This document shows, in pieces, positions 46,297 to 53,422 of a DNA stretch of 54,848 nucleotides. The position numbers were made by a program, and so were the translations under genes. Origin of the DNA: a virus. The stretch covers positions 1-54,848 of IMG/VR virus record IMGVR_UViG_3300031603_000004; one strand, 5' to 3'. The notes under the pieces are model-generated. The model was given only the letters and a program-made list of their open reading frames with translations, was not told the origin of the DNA and did no database searches. Position 1 is the stretch's first letter. The number at the start of each line of letters is the position of its first letter.

Positions 46297-46863
46297 GTCT
46301 TTTATCAAGTCCCAATTATTTGGTTTCTTATTCATAATTCTAATCAAATCATTTTCATCATACATCTTGTAATCGTTAAACTCAAGATTTACATTAAACA
46401 TCTTTCCAGTTAAAATATTAGGAAGTAAGTTTTTTTCATGACCATTTGCATGATGATGCCCAAACAACTGCCAAGCACCTCTAAAACTTTGATTCCAAGT
46501 AAGCATTGGATAATGACACATCACTATTCTTTGCTTTCCAATCTCTGTAGTTATATGTGTTTCCATAATGAAATCTAATTTGTTAGTAAATTGTTTATAG
46601 TGATTTAACACTTTCTTATCGTGATTTCCAATTATCCAATTGAAATTAACTTTCTTTGGTAGTTCTCTGAACAGCCTATCAATTGCAGGAGATGGATGAA
46701 ATCCTAAATCTCCCAAGAAGAATATTTCATCTCCTTTTTTAACAGTATCTAATACCATATCTACAATCTTTTTATCCATCTCCTCAACGTCCTTAAATGG
46801 ACGATTGGAGAATTTGATGACATTTTCGTGACCAATATGGAAATCACTTGAAAAATACTTCAT
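46288..46863 (-). CDS. Calcineurin-like metallophosphoesterase
   Basis: 191 residues from MKYFSSDFHIGHENVIKFSN (AAGGGG SD upstream). Metal motifs: SDFHIGH, FLGDLG, IGNHDKK, CHYPM and FGHHHANGH. Single-domain phosphodiesterase of the phage/bacterial YfcE-like type. Substrate unknown; unlike 21775-23494 it has no intein. Confidence 0.92.
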   Translation of the reverse strand: MKYFSSDFHIGHENVIKFSNRPFKDVEEMDKKIVDMVLDTVKKGDEIFFLGDLGFHPSPAIDRLFRELPKKVNFNWIIGNHDKKVLNHYKQFTNKLDFIMETHITTEIGKQRIVMCHYPMLTWNQSFRGAWQLFGHHHANGHEKNLLPNILTGKMFNVNLEFNDYKMYDENDLIRIMNKKPNNWDLIKDLT

Positions 46864-46886
46864 TTTAATCCCCTTATTGAAAATTT

Positions 46887-46972
46887 TGAGACCTGAGGGA
46901 ATCGAACCCAAATGCCGCCACTACGAATATTGATGGCAAGGCGTTTACAGCGCCCCTCGTAGAACAGATCCC
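46887..46972 (-). tRNA. tRNA-Tyr (GTA)
   Basis: Acceptor GGGATCT/AGGTCTC, stem GGCG/CGCC with loop CTGTAAA, long variable arm. Confidence 0.87.
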
Positions 46973-46986
46973 ATAAATAAAAAAAC

Positions 46987-47045
46987 TAGACACATTTAAC
47001 ATTAAAAATTTACAAGTTTTTCGTTTTAGTTGCTGTTAGTGTCTA
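46987..47045 (-). ncRNA. Y-RNA-like element Y8, minimal form
   Basis: Stem UAGACAC/GUGUCUA, then UAACAGCAAC, AT-rich loop, 59 nt. Lies between tRNA-Asp and tRNA-Tyr, starting 3 nt after tRNA-Asp. Confidence 0.68.
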
Positions 47046-47047
47046 AA

Positions 47048-47119
47048 CGACTCTACTGGGAATCGAACCCAGATTTTTTGATAGACAGTCAAAAATCTTA
47101 ACCATTAGACCATAGAGCC
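47048..47119 (-). tRNA. tRNA-Asp (GTC)
   Basis: Acceptor GGCTCTA/TAGAGTC, stem TTTGA/TCAAA with loop CTGTCTA. Confidence 0.92.
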
Positions 47120-47123
47120 AAAA

Positions 47124-47198
47124 TATCAGGGTTCTTATTTATACTAGAGTCCTGAATTGCCTCCAGTGAAAGTTGCTGATTACAGTTTACTTTCAAAA
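47124..47198 (-). other. Spacer with hairpins between tRNA-Asp and tRNA-Pro
   Basis: Hairpin GAAAGT/ACTTTC with inner CTG/CAG, and TCAGG/CCTGA. No gene; the sequence CAGCAAC occurs in the loop. Possible small RNA. Confidence 0.35.
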
Positions 47199-47271
47199 TG
47201 CGAGTAGCCGGAGTCGAACCGGCGATCTCATATTCCCAAAATATGTCGGTTAGCCACTACCGTATACTCAC
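47199..47271 (-). tRNA. tRNA-Pro (TGG)
   Basis: Acceptor GTGAGTA/TACTCGC, D arm CGGT/ACCG, stem CATAT/ATATG with loop TTTGGGA, T arm GCCGG-TTCGACT-CCGGC. Confidence 0.93.
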
Positions 47272-47278
47272 ATAAAAC

Positions 47279-47394
47279 TCGACACGTTTTTTTAATGCTA
47301 CCGCTACACCATACGGAAGACCAACTCCGTAGTAGGATTCGAACCTACGCCTATAAATTTCAATTTTATTTTTTTTAGTTGCTGTTCGTGTCTA
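47279..47394 (-). ncRNA. Y-RNA-like element Y9 with circularly permuted tRNA module (YrlA-like)
   Basis: Minus strand, 5' to 3': stem strand UAGACACG, AACAGCAAC, AU-rich linker, T arm GUAGG-UUCGAAU-CCUAC (47348-47332), acceptor 3' strand UACGGAG (47331-47325), loop UUGGUC, acceptor 5' strand UUCCGUA (47318-47312), UG, D arm GUGU-AGCGGUA-GCAU (47309-47295), then CGUGUCGA closing the outer stem (one mismatch). So the tRNA halves are in reverse order and joined at the acceptor end, while the UAGACACG stem takes the place of the anticodon stem. That is the design reported for YrlA-type bacterial Y RNAs. Confidence 0.82.
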
Positions 47395-47402
47395 ATGGTC
47401 TA

Positions 47403-47474
47403 TACCGAGTGTTGGAATCGAACCAACTACATTTTGTATGTAAGACAAAATTTCTTCCAGTGAATTAACTCGGC
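47403..47474 (-). tRNA. tRNA-Val (TAC)
   Basis: Acceptor GCCGAGT/ACTCGGT, stem TTTGT/ACAAA with loop CTTACAT, T arm GTTGG-TTCGATT-CCAAC. Confidence 0.9.
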
Positions 47475-47512
47475 TTGATTTGCTATCTTGTTATTGAATA
47501 ACCTTATATACT

Positions 47513-47541
47513 ATTATACAATATTATTCTTTTTTTGTCAA
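47513..47541 (-). promoter_or_regulatory. Consensus early-type promoter P19
   Basis: TTGACA 47536-47541, TATAAT 47513-47518; leads tRNA-Val, Y9 and tRNA-Pro onward. Confidence 0.9.
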
Positions 47542-47605
47542 GATTTAACTTAACCAAGCATAGCAAAAGTATGTTGAGAAATCTATAATCATATAAACTC
47601 CTTAG

Positions 47606-47677
47606 AGCGAATGGAGGTAGTCGAAACCTCATCTTCTGGGTGGAAGCCAGGAGTAATAGCCGTTATACGACATTCGC
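47606..47677 (-). tRNA. tRNA-Gly (TCC)
   Basis: Acceptor GCGAATG/CATTCGC, stem CTGG/CCAG with loop CTTCCAC, T arm GAGG..CCTC with loop TTTCGACTA-like. Confidence 0.87.
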
Positions 47678-47743
47678 ATAAAATGAAACCCTTCCCTATA
47701 AATTGACTATCATAAGACAGTCTCCTTCTTTTTGTAAAAGATC

Positions 47744-47775
47744 AAAAAAAATCCCTTCCGTATTTTGGAAGGGAT
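47744..47775 (-). terminator. Rho-independent terminator
   Basis: Minus-strand stem ATCCCTTCC/GGAAGGGAT, loop AAAATAC, then eight T. Ends the 48611-47802 operon before tRNA-Gly. Confidence 0.95.
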
Positions 47776-47801
47776 GCTATTATACTACTATTGTAATATA
47801 T

Positions 47802-47891
47802 TTAACGCATACCCATTCCTTTGGCTGTATAATCAAAGCCATTTACCGGAGTCGTATTCATAATATGTTCTGGTCTAAAATTCTTCTTCAT
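47802..47891 (-). CDS. Small protein, 29 aa
   Basis: MKKNFRPEHIMNTTPVNGFD and a Lys/Gly/Met tail. Only weak SD (TAAGATAATAAC). Between the YubB-like gene and the terminator; conserved-looking but unassigned. Confidence 0.4.
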   Translation of the reverse strand: MKKNFRPEHIMNTTPVNGFDYTAKGMGMR

Positions 47892-47926
47892 GTTATTATC
47901 TTAACACCTTACAAATAAAGTGTTAT

Positions 47927-48400
47927 TTACTCCTCTTCCTCTTCTTCATCTTCCTCTTCTTCATCGAACCATTCTCGTTCGTATTCTATATATGACTTTA
48001 GATCTTCATCTAAATTTTTAATTTCAAAATCAAATTTCATGAAAGGATATTCCGAATCTCCAAACTCATTATGAACACCACAGAAATCACAACCTGATTC
48101 ATAATACATTAACTTAATCTTTGCGTCCGGATGGTTTTCCATTAACCTTTGGACGATTGGATTTGGTGGTGACCATGCTGTAGTAAAATCCGCTGTAAAT
48201 CCTTCACCAGTTTCATAATCAAAAACTTCCCAATCGCTACAATCCCATTTAGTTCCCCATTCTTCTATTAGACGAGCTGCATCTTCAGGAGCTGGAATTA
48301 CTTTATTAAAAGTAAAAGTTCCATCTTCATAATATAATTTTTTAAACTCTTCAAAGGATAATCCTTCTACAAGTAATCTATTACTACACCAATTAGGCAT
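47927..48400 (-). CDS. YubB-like (DUF1281-type) protein
   Basis: 157 residues from MPNWCSNRLLVEG, with FTTAWSPPNPIV and a ferredoxin-like fold pattern seen in YubB proteins; ends in a run of Glu (EEEEDEEEEEE). Function unknown. Start at the ATG inside the end of the upstream gene. Confidence 0.78.
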   Translation of the reverse strand: MPNWCSNRLLVEGLSFEEFKKLYYEDGTFTFNKVIPAPEDAARLIEEWGTKWDCSDWEVFDYETGEGFTADFTTAWSPPNPIVQRLMENHPDAKIKLMYYESGCDFCGVHNEFGDSEYPFMKFDFEIKNLDEDLKSYIEYEREWFDEEEEDEEEEEE

Positions 48401-48611
48401 CTTCATCCCCCAATATATCTTCTGCTAACCAAATAGCAATTTTTCTTTTGTTACCTTCTTGATCTATAACTATTGCTTTTTTCTTACTACATTTAGAACA
48501 TTCTTGAATAACTACTTTTGCTTTTTTCTCATGCCTTCCTCCAAAAATAGAGGTTTCTTCTTGAACTCCTATACCAAACTTAATATCTTTATATTTATGA
48601 AATATACACAT
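48393..48611 (-). CDS. Zinc-ribbon protein, 72 aa
   Basis: MCIFHKYKDIKFGIGVQEET, with CSKCSKKK preceding a beta segment; typical small phage zinc protein. First gene behind P20. Confidence 0.65.
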   Translation of the reverse strand: MCIFHKYKDIKFGIGVQEETSIFGGRHEKKAKVVIQECSKCSKKKAIVIDQEGNKRKIAIWLAEDILGDEDA

Positions 48612-48630
48612 TTCGTTTCCCCCTATATAT

Positions 48631-48659
48631 ATTATACAATATTATTCTTTTTTTGTCAA
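48631..48659 (-). promoter_or_regulatory. Consensus early-type promoter P20
   Basis: TTGACA 48654-48659, TATAAT 48631-48636; abuts the stop codon of rtcB. Confidence 0.9.
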
Positions 48660-50214
48660 TTATTCTGAACTTTTATAATTATATATAGGTTTAATATGCA
48701 ATAAAATATCGACAGTTGGTTCTAAATATTTAATTATTTCATCTGCATTTTTATAAGCCATAGGTGCTTCATCTAATGTTGATTCATTGATACAAGAAGA
48801 CCATACTCCAGCATCATCCATTCTTTTTTGATAATCTTCAAGTTTAATATTCTCTTTAGCTTTTCTTCTGCTCATTGTTCTTCCTGCTCCATGAGGCGCA
48901 GAATAATTAAAATCCTCATTTCCTTTTCCAACACCGAGTAAAGTTCCATCAGCCATATTCAAAGGAATAATTACTTGTTCTCCATCATAAGCAGAAATTG
49001 CTCCTTTCCTAACTATATTATCACTAATATAATTATGCACAGATTCAACAGTATAACCATTAGCTAACAATTCAGTATTTTTTAAGATAGAATATAAAAT
49101 CACTTGTCTATTTAGTTTTGCATAATACTGAGCAACTGTCATATCTTTCATATATTGTTTCTTTTCTTTACCTACTAAATATTCCATTCCAGTTGTTGCT
49201 ATTTTCTTTTTGTTTTCTTTTGCTTTCTTTAATTTTTTTATATTTAACTCTATATTTTTCCCTTTATATTTTGTTTTGATTTCAGCTAATCTTTTATTGT
49301 ATTCATCGTCAGTCATTTTTGTTTTATCTTCTTCAGCAATTGCTTGATGATACAATGCAATTTTTAACCCAAAATTTCTTGACCCAGAATGAACTACTAA
49401 ATAATTTCTTTCGTATTTATCCTGATTAACTTCGATATAGTGATTCAATTTAATTTGTTACTTTTTTCTCACTTCACGAGAAAAAGATTAAGCCATTTCT
49501 GCTTAATTCTTACCATTCATTTTTAGATTATACGATAAGTTCGGACTATCGCTTGTCAATTAAGATTCTATTCACTTAGTCTCTCAGGCTACCATTATGC
49601 TTGCCCCCTGTCTACCTTCTCAGGTTTTCCAAGTCAATTAGAATAGATTTCAGTCAATATTTATTTCCCGCTCGGCCTGGAAGCAATCATTTACCACCAC
49701 CGAGCGTCCCTATCGAATTAAAAACGTAATCATAATTTTGATATGTTCTTTCACAGATATCTTTTATTTGTGCTAAAAAATCTTCATAATTATCGCTTGT
49801 ACTAATTCTATGCATAGAAAATACATTTTCTATTTCATTTTCAGTTAAATCATTTGCTATAGACTTAGAGCGAGTATTTCTACCAGAAGGTATATCATGT
49901 CTTATCACTTTGTCAAGAGCATCAAAATCAATATCTTTATTTACTAAACCAATTCCTGCAACTCCGCAACCGATGTCAACTCCAATCATTCCAACATTTA
50001 CTTTATCATTCATTATCATAGTAGTTCCAATCGTAGAACCCATTCCTGCGTGTATGTCTGACATAAATCTAACATGTGCATCTTTAGAAATAACATGATT
50101 CATTACTCCATGTACCTGTTGTAAAGCTGATTCTTCAACATAGTCATTAAAAATTTTTGCTGTTCCATATTTTCCTGTTACTTCTATCATTTTTATTTTC
50201 CTTACATTATTCAT
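48660..50214 (-). CDS. rtcB: RNA-splicing ligase RtcB, interrupted by a group I intron
   Basis: Exon 1 (50214-49693) and exon 2 (49445-48660) join to 435 codons. Exon 1 has MSDIHAGMGS, VGVDIGCG and ends SIGTLGGG; exon 2 starts NHYIEV, then VVHSGSRNFG and SAPHGAGRTMSRRKAK with the guanylylated His. Splicing restores the family-wide LGGGNHxIE. Without splicing exon 1 ends GGGK-stop. RtcB joins 2',3'-cyclic phosphate or 3'-phosphate RNA ends to 5'-OH ends, including cleaved tRNAs. RtcB and Ro proteins often share operons in bacteria; here they are in the same genome. Confidence 0.96.
49446..49692 (-). mobile_element. ORF-less group I intron in rtcB
   Basis: 247 nt. P1 pairs the 5' exon CGCTCGG with CCGAGCG in the intron, plus TGG/CCA. 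Core elements: AGCCTGAGAGACTAAG (P4-P6 and P7 5' strand) and GATAGTCCGAAC (P7 3' strand). The last intron base is G. Insertion falls between codons for GGG and NH, a conserved active-site segment of RtcB. No endonuclease gene inside. Confidence 0.92.
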
Positions 50215-50229
50215 AGTTAGTTTGTCAGG

Positions 50230-50640
50230 TTAAACCTGATGTTTGTTCATAATTGAGTCTCTTCCATTCTTAAATGATGCAAACATAATATTTGTAGTCA
50301 TTGCTTCATCTTCCATTGCTTCATCATCCTGTATTTTTGCTTTATAAAAATTACCATCCCAGTATATAAGTTTAAAGTTTAAGTTACTAACATTTTCAAA
50401 CTCTTCTCTTATTCCGCCTTTTTTTATTTTTACAAACATAGGCGGCCAATCGTATTTTGTTACCCCAATGATTTGTAGCATAGTCATTCCAATAAATAGT
50501 CCTTGAAAGAAGAATGAAATATTTTTATCTTGAATAGCTAAAACTACTGATAATGCTCCAATGGATGTAACAACTATTAGAAACGCAATTATTTTAAACA
50601 TTGATGCTTTATTAAATTCATATATTGGTTTTTCTTTCAT
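50230..50640 (-). CDS. Membrane protein, 136 aa
   Basis: Two TM helices (about 13-30 FKIIAFLIVVTSIGALSVVL and 40-57) and a soluble C-terminal domain. Overlaps the transglycosylase gene by 4 nt, so it may share an envelope role. Unknown. Confidence 0.65.
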   Translation of the reverse strand: MKEKPIYEFNKASMFKIIAFLIVVTSIGALSVVLAIQDKNISFFFQGLFIGMTMLQIIGVTKYDWPPMFVKIKKGGIREEFENVSNLNFKLIYWDGNFYKAKIQDDEAMEDEAMTTNIMFASFKNGRDSIMNKHQV

Positions 50641-51143
50641 TTATTTATCCTTATTTCCAAAGTATTTAATACATTTACAACTTTAACAAAGTAGTTCCAA
50701 CTTCTATCCGGATCATATGCTAAAGCGTGCAATCCAGTATTATATGCTCTAACTGCTAAATCCCAAGTTCTTGTTTGCTTATATAAATGCTTCAAGTATA
50801 TTATTCCCATCTCAATATTATCATGAGGGTCATTAGCATTGAAATTCTGTTCATCATACCAAAGAGCTTCTTCAAACCACTCAATGAAATTAGAATTCAA
50901 TTGGAAGATACCTATATCTATAGATCCATTCTTGTTTGGATCTGAATTAACCATTTCAAAGTTTGATTCCACTATTGCAACTGCTAATGCAATTTCCATA
51001 GGAACATTGTGAATAGCACATCTATCTTGTAACCAAGTTAAATAAGGGCTATCAATAGTTTCTGCTTTCAAAACTCCAATAGCTGCAAACAATAAAAATC
51101 CTGTAACTAATAAAAAAAATAAGCCTTTCTTCCATTCGTTCAT
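50637..51143 (-). CDS. Lytic transglycosylase, SLT domain
   Basis: 168 residues: N-terminal hydrophobic signal/anchor (8-27), catalytic Glu in AIVESNFE (E59), DIGIFQLNS and VRAYNTG motifs of the SLT/lysozyme fold. Cuts peptidoglycan glycan strands; with the M23 enzyme the window has two wall hydrolases. Confidence 0.93.
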   Translation of the reverse strand: MNEWKKGLFFLLVTGFLLFAAIGVLKAETIDSPYLTWLQDRCAIHNVPMEIALAVAIVESNFEMVNSDPNKNGSIDIGIFQLNSNFIEWFEEALWYDEQNFNANDPHDNIEMGIIYLKHLYKQTRTWDLAVRAYNTGLHALAYDPDRSWNYFVKVVNVLNTLEIRINK

Positions 51144-51213
51144 TTTAACCCCTTAAAATAGTTTGGCATTTTATCGTTAATGCCAACGGAAAAGATTAGT
51201 GATTGGTGACTTT
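51144..51213. other. Short intergenic stretch
   Basis: 70 nt between the transglycosylase start and the zinc-protein stop. It includes an imperfect AATGCCAAC/TTGGCATT hairpin (around 51162-51187). No gene. Confidence 0.3.
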
Positions 51214-51384
51214 TCAAACCCTTATAAATGAAATTGCTTTTTCTTGTATTTTACCACATATAGTGCATTTTGTTTCTTTGACTTTCATTACATGCCAATC
51301 ACTAACACCTTTAAAATATTCTTTTCCAGTAGGTTGAAAGTTATGATCGTGTATTCCAAATTTATTTTTAAACCATTCGAACAT
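51214..51384 (-). CDS. Small zinc-ribbon protein, 56 aa
   Basis: MFEWFKNKFGIHDHNFQPTG ... CTICGK. One Cys pair plus His residues. Start follows directly on the upstream stop (TAA then ATG). Confidence 0.6.
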   Translation of the reverse strand: MFEWFKNKFGIHDHNFQPTGKEYFKGVSDWHVMKVKETKCTICGKIQEKAISFIRV

Positions 51385-51534
51385 TTAATTATCCTTAAAA
51401 AAAATCATTGAGGATTCAACATCAGGCTGATATCCTGCTTCCCATGCTTCTTGAACTTTCTTTTTTATATCCCACAAAAAATTTTCAAGATCATCTTCAT
51501 CAAACAACGTATAGCTATTATTCCATTTTTCCAT
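51385..51534 (-). CDS. Hypothetical protein, 49 aa
   Basis: MEKWNNSYTLFDEDDLENFL, acidic helix; first gene behind P21. Unknown. Confidence 0.58.
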   Translation of the reverse strand: MEKWNNSYTLFDEDDLENFLWDIKKKVQEAWEAGYQPDVESSMIFFKDN

Positions 51535-51552
51535 TTAATAACCCCTTACAAT

Positions 51553-51581
51553 ATTATACAATATTATTCTTTTTTTGTCAA
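51553..51581 (-). promoter_or_regulatory. Consensus early-type promoter P21
   Basis: TTGACA 51576-51581, TATAAT 51553-51558. Overlaps the LTKKE-stop end of the HD-domain gene. Confidence 0.9.
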
Positions 51582-52250
51582 GATTCCTTCAAGAGCAACT
51601 AAAGCATCTGCTCTATCTTCAAACTCATCTTCTAATTGCCTATCCATCATTTCATCAATAATTACTTTGAACTGCGAACTTGGTTTCATTCCCAAAGCGA
51701 TTAAGTCATAACCAGTAATTAAAGGATCTGGAAGAACTGGCTTTTTCTCTTCTTTACCATATCTTTCAATTGCTTCATAAGCAAATTTAACAGAACTTAA
51801 ATCATAAGGTCCAAATCCACTACCTATAATATCTGCTATCTCTAATTTAATGAGTGCTTCAAAATGCTCTAAACTAATAAACCTTCTTAGAGTAGATTTC
51901 TTCATCTTACTTATTTCTTTGAACTTCATGTGGTTTTCAATTAGTTCAGTTACAAACTCAGTATCTTCATTGCTCATCTTTAATCTTTCAGCAATTGCCT
52001 GAAACATAAATGCACCAACTTTATCATGACCATGATTGTTTATGTCGCCTCTATCATTCAGTCCTTTAGTAGATGGTTTTCCTATGTCGTGAAATAATGC
52101 TGCTAATTTCAGTCTGTAGTCATTACTTACAATATTACTCAATACTCTTAAAGAATGAATAAAAACATCGCCATGATTAAATTTATATTTAGCTTCATCA
52201 CTATGTTCTGGATTATTTGGGTCGTATGGTATTTTAGGGCCTAATCTCAT
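51564..52250 (-). CDS. CCA-adding enzyme, C-terminal HD part (separate gene)
   Basis: 228 residues with an HD phosphohydrolase motif (HSLRVLSN ... LAALFHDIGKPST ... HDKVGAFM) like the C-terminal half of bacterial CCA-adding enzymes. The head domain is the separate upstream gene 52292-53050. New N-terminus MRLGPKIPYDPNNPEHSDE is not part of the family. Ends in promoter-encoded LTKKE. Confidence 0.85.
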   Translation of the reverse strand: MRLGPKIPYDPNNPEHSDEAKYKFNHGDVFIHSLRVLSNIVSNDYRLKLAALFHDIGKPSTKGLNDRGDINNHGHDKVGAFMFQAIAERLKMSNEDTEFVTELIENHMKFKEISKMKKSTLRRFISLEHFEALIKLEIADIIGSGFGPYDLSSVKFAYEAIERYGKEEKKPVLPDPLITGYDLIALGMKPSSQFKVIIDEMMDRQLEDEFEDRADALVALEGILTKKE

Positions 52251-52291
52251 TCCTTACTCCTTTAAGTAATCACCTTTACAGAAGGTAATGT

Positions 52292-53050
52292 TTAGTCGTA
52301 TATAATTTTTTGGACTGTTGCCCCTTCTGGATGCCATTTTCTATTTTGTTCACAGCCAATTAAGCTATGAATCTCTGGAAGAATAAACTTTAATAGATTA
52401 AGTTTCTTTAACTGGTTTATGTATTCAGCAGGATCATCTAAACTCAATCCTTTCTTTAATTCTTCAAAAATCCTTTCTCCGGATAAAGCTTCCAGTTTAC
52501 TTCCGCTTTCCATTAAAGCTACTTCAGTTAATAGATCAATCTGAAATCCAAATCTTACTTTAAACCTAACAGCTCTTAATATTCTTAAAACATCTTCATT
52601 TATTCTGTCTCTTGGATTTCCTACGAAATCAATAATTCCTAAACTAATATCACATTTTCCTTTAACAAAATCATGAATTTCTTCACTGATTGGATCGAAA
52701 AATAATGCGTTAATAGTTAAATCCCTTCTTAATGCATCATCTTTCATGCTAGAACAGAATTTGATTGTATCAGGTCTTCGACCATCAGTATAATTATTTT
52801 CTTGACGAAAAGTTGCAACTTCTATTCCATTTACAATAGAAACACCAAAACTTTCTCCTACAAATTTTGAGTTATTAAATAACTTTTTTATTTGAATTGG
52901 AGCAGCATTTGTAGCAACATCATAATCATTAGGTTCAATACCTAAGATCATATCACGAACTGCTCCTCCTGCAAATACAGCTTCAAATCCAGCATCTTGC
53001 AATCTCTTACAGATATTAGTTGCTATTCTTTTATTAGTCATTTCCCCCAT
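52292..53050 (-). CDS. cca: CCA-adding enzyme, nucleotidyltransferase head (separate gene)
   Basis: 252 residues: AGGAVRDMILGIEPNDYDVA (catalytic GG and DxD), RRDLTINALFFDP, and the neck segment DRINEDVLRILRAVRF typical of class II tRNA nucleotidyltransferases. It stops shortly after CEQNRKWHPEG, the exact place where one-piece enzymes continue as GDVxxHT into the HD domain. None of the phage tRNAs encodes its CCA, so this activity is needed. Confidence 0.93.
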   Translation of the reverse strand: MGEMTNKRIATNICKRLQDAGFEAVFAGGAVRDMILGIEPNDYDVATNAAPIQIKKLFNNSKFVGESFGVSIVNGIEVATFRQENNYTDGRRPDTIKFCSSMKDDALRRDLTINALFFDPISEEIHDFVKGKCDISLGIIDFVGNPRDRINEDVLRILRAVRFKVRFGFQIDLLTEVALMESGSKLEALSGERIFEELKKGLSLDDPAEYINQLKKLNLLKFILPEIHSLIGCEQNRKWHPEGATVQKIIYD

Positions 53051-53059
53051 ATTTTCCCC

Positions 53060-53335
53060 TTAATCATTATGACTACATAAACAATTATAATAACTCATTT
53101 TACATATTTTACACTCTGGAATATAAGCATTATTTTCATCACAAGTTTTAAAATAATGTGAATAAAACTTTTTATCGTTTCCAGTAAAGACAGGAATAAA
53201 TTCTCTAATAGACAATCTTTCTTCTGTGTATGTATTACAAATATGTTTGGGAAAGCGTTTTAGTCCATATTCTCCATTTTCTTGTAAGGAAAACACTTCT
53301 CCATCTGTTATTCTAATAAATGCTATTGTTCTCAT
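53060..53335 (-). CDS. Hypothetical Cys-rich protein, 91 aa
   Basis: MRTIAFIRITDGEVFSLQEN; C-terminal CKICKMSYYNCLC may bind zinc. First gene of the operon containing the CCA enzyme, behind P22. Confidence 0.65.
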   Translation of the reverse strand: MRTIAFIRITDGEVFSLQENGEYGLKRFPKHICNTYTEERLSIREFIPVFTGNDKKFYSHYFKTCDENNAYIPECKICKMSYYNCLCSHND

Positions 53336-53352
53336 ATTTTTCCCCTTACATA

Positions 53353-53381
53353 ATTATATCAAATTATTCTTTTTTTGTCAA
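53353..53381 (-). promoter_or_regulatory. Consensus early-type promoter P22
   Basis: TTGACA 53376-53381, TATAAT 53353-53358, 17-nt spacer. Confidence 0.9.
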
Positions 53382-53422
53382 GAATAATTTACCTATCAAT
53401 ACTTATCCATTTAATAAAATCT

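Noticed and set aside
27201-47394. UAGACAC elements as MITE-like transposons or a CRISPR array
   Set aside because: No target duplications, irregular spacing and sizes, and compensatory changes in the stems point to structured RNA. No regular repeat-spacer array occurs in the window.
47703-47918. Plus-strand frame over the terminator and the 29-residue gene
   Set aside because: Crosses a strong terminator hairpin, has no SD site, and all neighbouring genes are on the minus strand.
50190-50225. Consensus promoter in front of rtcB
   Set aside because: Only a partial match (CCTGACA with a different spacer); not called as a member of the family.
52250-52330. Group I intron or intein as the cause of the split CCA enzyme
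   Set aside because: The inserted stretch is too short and lacks P7-type core sequences or intein blocks A and B; two separate genes are simpler.
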